A stretch of DNA of 46,046 nucleotides, from NCBI GenBank assembly GCA_004799545.1, contig SSMU01000007.1, positions 1 to 46,046 of the forward strand, written 5' to 3'. The stretch comes from Phenylobacterium sp. Its GTDB lineage: Bacteria > Pseudomonadota > Alphaproteobacteria > Caulobacterales > Caulobacteraceae. This document shows positions 44,814-46,046 of the stretch, piece after piece. Below the pieces are notes generated by a model, which saw nothing but the letters and a program-made list of their open reading frames with translations, did no database searches and was not told where the DNA came from. How positions within the stretch are numbered: the first letter of the stretch is position 1; each line of letters begins with the position of its first letter. Both the position numbers and the translations under genes were made by a program.

Positions 44814-45221
44814 CTATTCGGACGTCTTGAAGGTCAGGCGATAGGGCGTGGCGGAGCGGCCCTGCTCGTCCTTGAAGTTCTGGTAGTGGCCGGAATTCAT
44901 CCAGACCACATAGGTCGAGTTCGGCTGCAGCTTCACCGCCAGGCTGAAGGTGCGGTGGTCGTCGGAGATCACCGGCCCGCCGTCGACCTCCGGGAACTGC
45001 TGCTCGCCGCCGGTGGTGAAGGACCAGCTCTTGTCCATCATCGGGCGGTCGTAGGTGACCTGGATCTGGCCGATGCCGGCCGGCACCAGGGACCCGCTCG
45101 GCGGGAAGGTGCCGATCACCTTGGGCGCGTCGGTCGGCGCGATCTGGTCCTGAGCTTGGGCGGCCTGCGCCGGGGCCGCCATCGCCAGGGCGGCGACGAC
45201 AGCCAGCCCTCCGGGACGCAT
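44814..45221 (-). CDS. Small exported Ig-like protein
   Basis: 135 residues. Signal peptide (LAVVAALAMAAPAQA, cut near AQAQD), then one Ig-like domain of the SbsA/BIg_5 kind: KVIGTFPPSGSLVPAGIGQI, VTYDRPMMD, and FSLAVKLQPNSTYVVWMN. The ATG shares its last base with the stop of the larger dehydrogenase (TGATG), so it is co-translated between two cytosolic dehydrogenases although it is exported. Its role is unknown. Confidence 0.8.
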   Translation of the reverse strand: MRPGGLAVVAALAMAAPAQAAQAQDQIAPTDAPKVIGTFPPSGSLVPAGIGQIQVTYDRPMMDKSWSFTTGGEQQFPEVDGGPVISDDHRTFSLAVKLQPNSTYVVWMNSGHYQNFKDEQGRSATPYRLTFKTSE

Positions 45222-46046
45222 CAGAGCCCCAGCACCATCTTGGCGATGATGTTGCGCTGGATCTCGTTGGAGCCGCCGTAGATCGAGGTCTTGCGGCCGT
45301 TGAAATACTCGCCGGCCAGGCCGCGGGCGTAGTCGGGGCCGATGCCGGCGTTGCCGCCGATGTCGCGCAGGAAGGGGGCGCCGTAGTGGCCCACGGCCTC
45401 CAGCGCCAGCTCCTGGATCCGCTGCTGGATCTCGGTGCCCTTGATCTTCAGGATCGAACTTTCCGGGCCCGGGCCCTTGCCGCTGCTTTCGCCGGCCAGG
45501 GTGCGAAGCTCGGTGAACTCCAGGGCAGTCAGGTCGATCTCCAGCTCGGCCACCTTGCGGCGGAAGAAGGTATCGGCCAGGAGGGCGCCGCCGGTGTCCG
45601 AGCGCTCGGTGGAGGCGATCTCGCGCAGCTTCTCCATGTTGCGCTTCGAGCGCGCCACCCCGGCGATGCCGGAGCGTTCATGGGCCAGCAGCGCCTTGGC
45701 CAGGGTCCAGCCCTGGTTCTCGTGGAAGATGCGGTTCTCGACCGGCACCTTCACATTGTCGAGGAAGACGTCGTTGACCTCGTGGCCGCCCTCCAGGGTG
45801 ATGATCGGCCGGACCGTGATGCCCGGGGTCTTCATGTCGATCAGCAGGAAGGAGATGCCGGCCTGCGGCTTGGAATTGGGGTCGGTGCGGACCAGGAAGA
45901 AGCCCCAGTCGGCGAACTGGCCCAGCGTCGTCCAGGTCTTCTGGCCGTTGACGATGTAGTACTCTTTGCCGTCGTCGGCGGTGATCCGCTCGGCCTTGGT
46001 CTTCAGCGACGCCAGGTCGGAGCCGGCGCCCGGCTCAGAGTAGCCC
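45221..46046 (-). CDS. Acyl-CoA dehydrogenase (C-terminal part, cut by window edge)
   Basis: The open frame runs to the window edge. The visible 274 residues start with the flavin motif GYSEPGAGSDLASLKTK, then the middle domain (YYIVNGQKTWTTLGQFADWG, GISFLLIDMKTPGITVRP) and the helical C-terminus with RKVAELEIDLTALEFTEL and YGGSNEIQRNIIAKMVL. Complete motifs suggest this is the catalytic chain of the pair with 43649-44794. The N-terminus and start are outside the window. Confidence 0.93.
   Translation of the reverse strand, partial: GYSEPGAGSDLASLKTKAERITADDGKEYYIVNGQKTWTTLGQFADWGFFLVRTDPNSKPQAGISFLLIDMKTPGITVRPIITLEGGHEVNDVFLDNVKVPVENRIFHENQGWTLAKALLAHERSGIAGVARSKRNMEKLREIASTERSDTGGALLADTFFRRKVAELEIDLTALEFTELRTLAGESSGKGPGPESSILKIKGTEIQQRIQELALEAVGHYGAPFLRDIGGNAGIGPDYARGLAGEYFNGRKTSIYGGSNEIQRNIIAKMVLGL

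Overview
The window looks like a high-GC alphaproteobacterial chromosome from the Caulobacterales, probably a Phenylobacterium- or Caulobacter-like genus. The evidence is the gene order (division and cell-wall cluster ending in ftsZ-lpxC-bamD-recN-ligA), the very high GC at third codon positions, GTTC-N7-GTTC type LexA boxes, CtrA-like TTAA-N7-TTAA boxes and GANTC sites. The genus is an inference from style, not from a database match.

Left part (1-27.7 kb, almost all minus strand). Read in the direction of transcription this is mraZ-rsmH-ftsL-ftsI-murE-murF-mraY-murD-ftsW-murG-[metallophosphatase]-murC-murB-[thioesterase, opposite strand]-ddl-ftsQ-ftsA-ftsZ-lpxC-bamD-recN-ligA. These genes make the peptidoglycan precursor (MurB-F, Ddl, MraY, MurG), polymerise and crosslink it at the septum (FtsW, FtsI), build the divisome (FtsL, Q, A, Z), commit lipid A synthesis (LpxC), assemble outer-membrane proteins (BamD) and repair DNA (RecN, LigA). 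Most neighbours overlap by 1-8 bases, so translational coupling is likely. ftsZ has its own regulatory region with two CtrA-like boxes and two GANTC sites, and its own terminator. Several palindromic repeat families sit in the gaps at the ligA, recN, bamD and murB ends of the cluster. At the far left edge a cut-off gene starts directly behind a perfect LexA box.

Region upstream of mraZ (27.7-28.25 kb). About 120 bp hold three 10-bp-spaced TGGGN repeats (the known MraZ-box pattern), a GANTC site, a CtrA half-site, a perfect DnaA box and, touching it, a perfect LexA box. A small unrecognised gene lies just upstream.

Right part (28.25-46 kb, mixed strands). It holds an acyltransferase, a regulator with a duplicated winged-helix unit, a VOC protein, a beta-lactamase-fold hydrolase, a small exported protein, a membrane fatty-acid desaturase, a DOMON-like/DUF1343 (NamZ-like) pair, an unknown exported protein and the RNase P RNA. 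These are followed by a small periplasmic protein, PaiB-like and AmpD-like proteins, an EamA transporter and a divergent MurA paralogue. An AmpR-type regulator is transcribed away from the murA gene, followed by an esterase and two acyl-CoA dehydrogenases flanking a small Ig-like exported protein. The NamZ-like, AmpD-like, MurA-like and AmpR-like genes suggest a neighbourhood for peptidoglycan turnover and its sensing. The most unusual part is that AmpR faces a MurA paralogue instead of a beta-lactamase gene.
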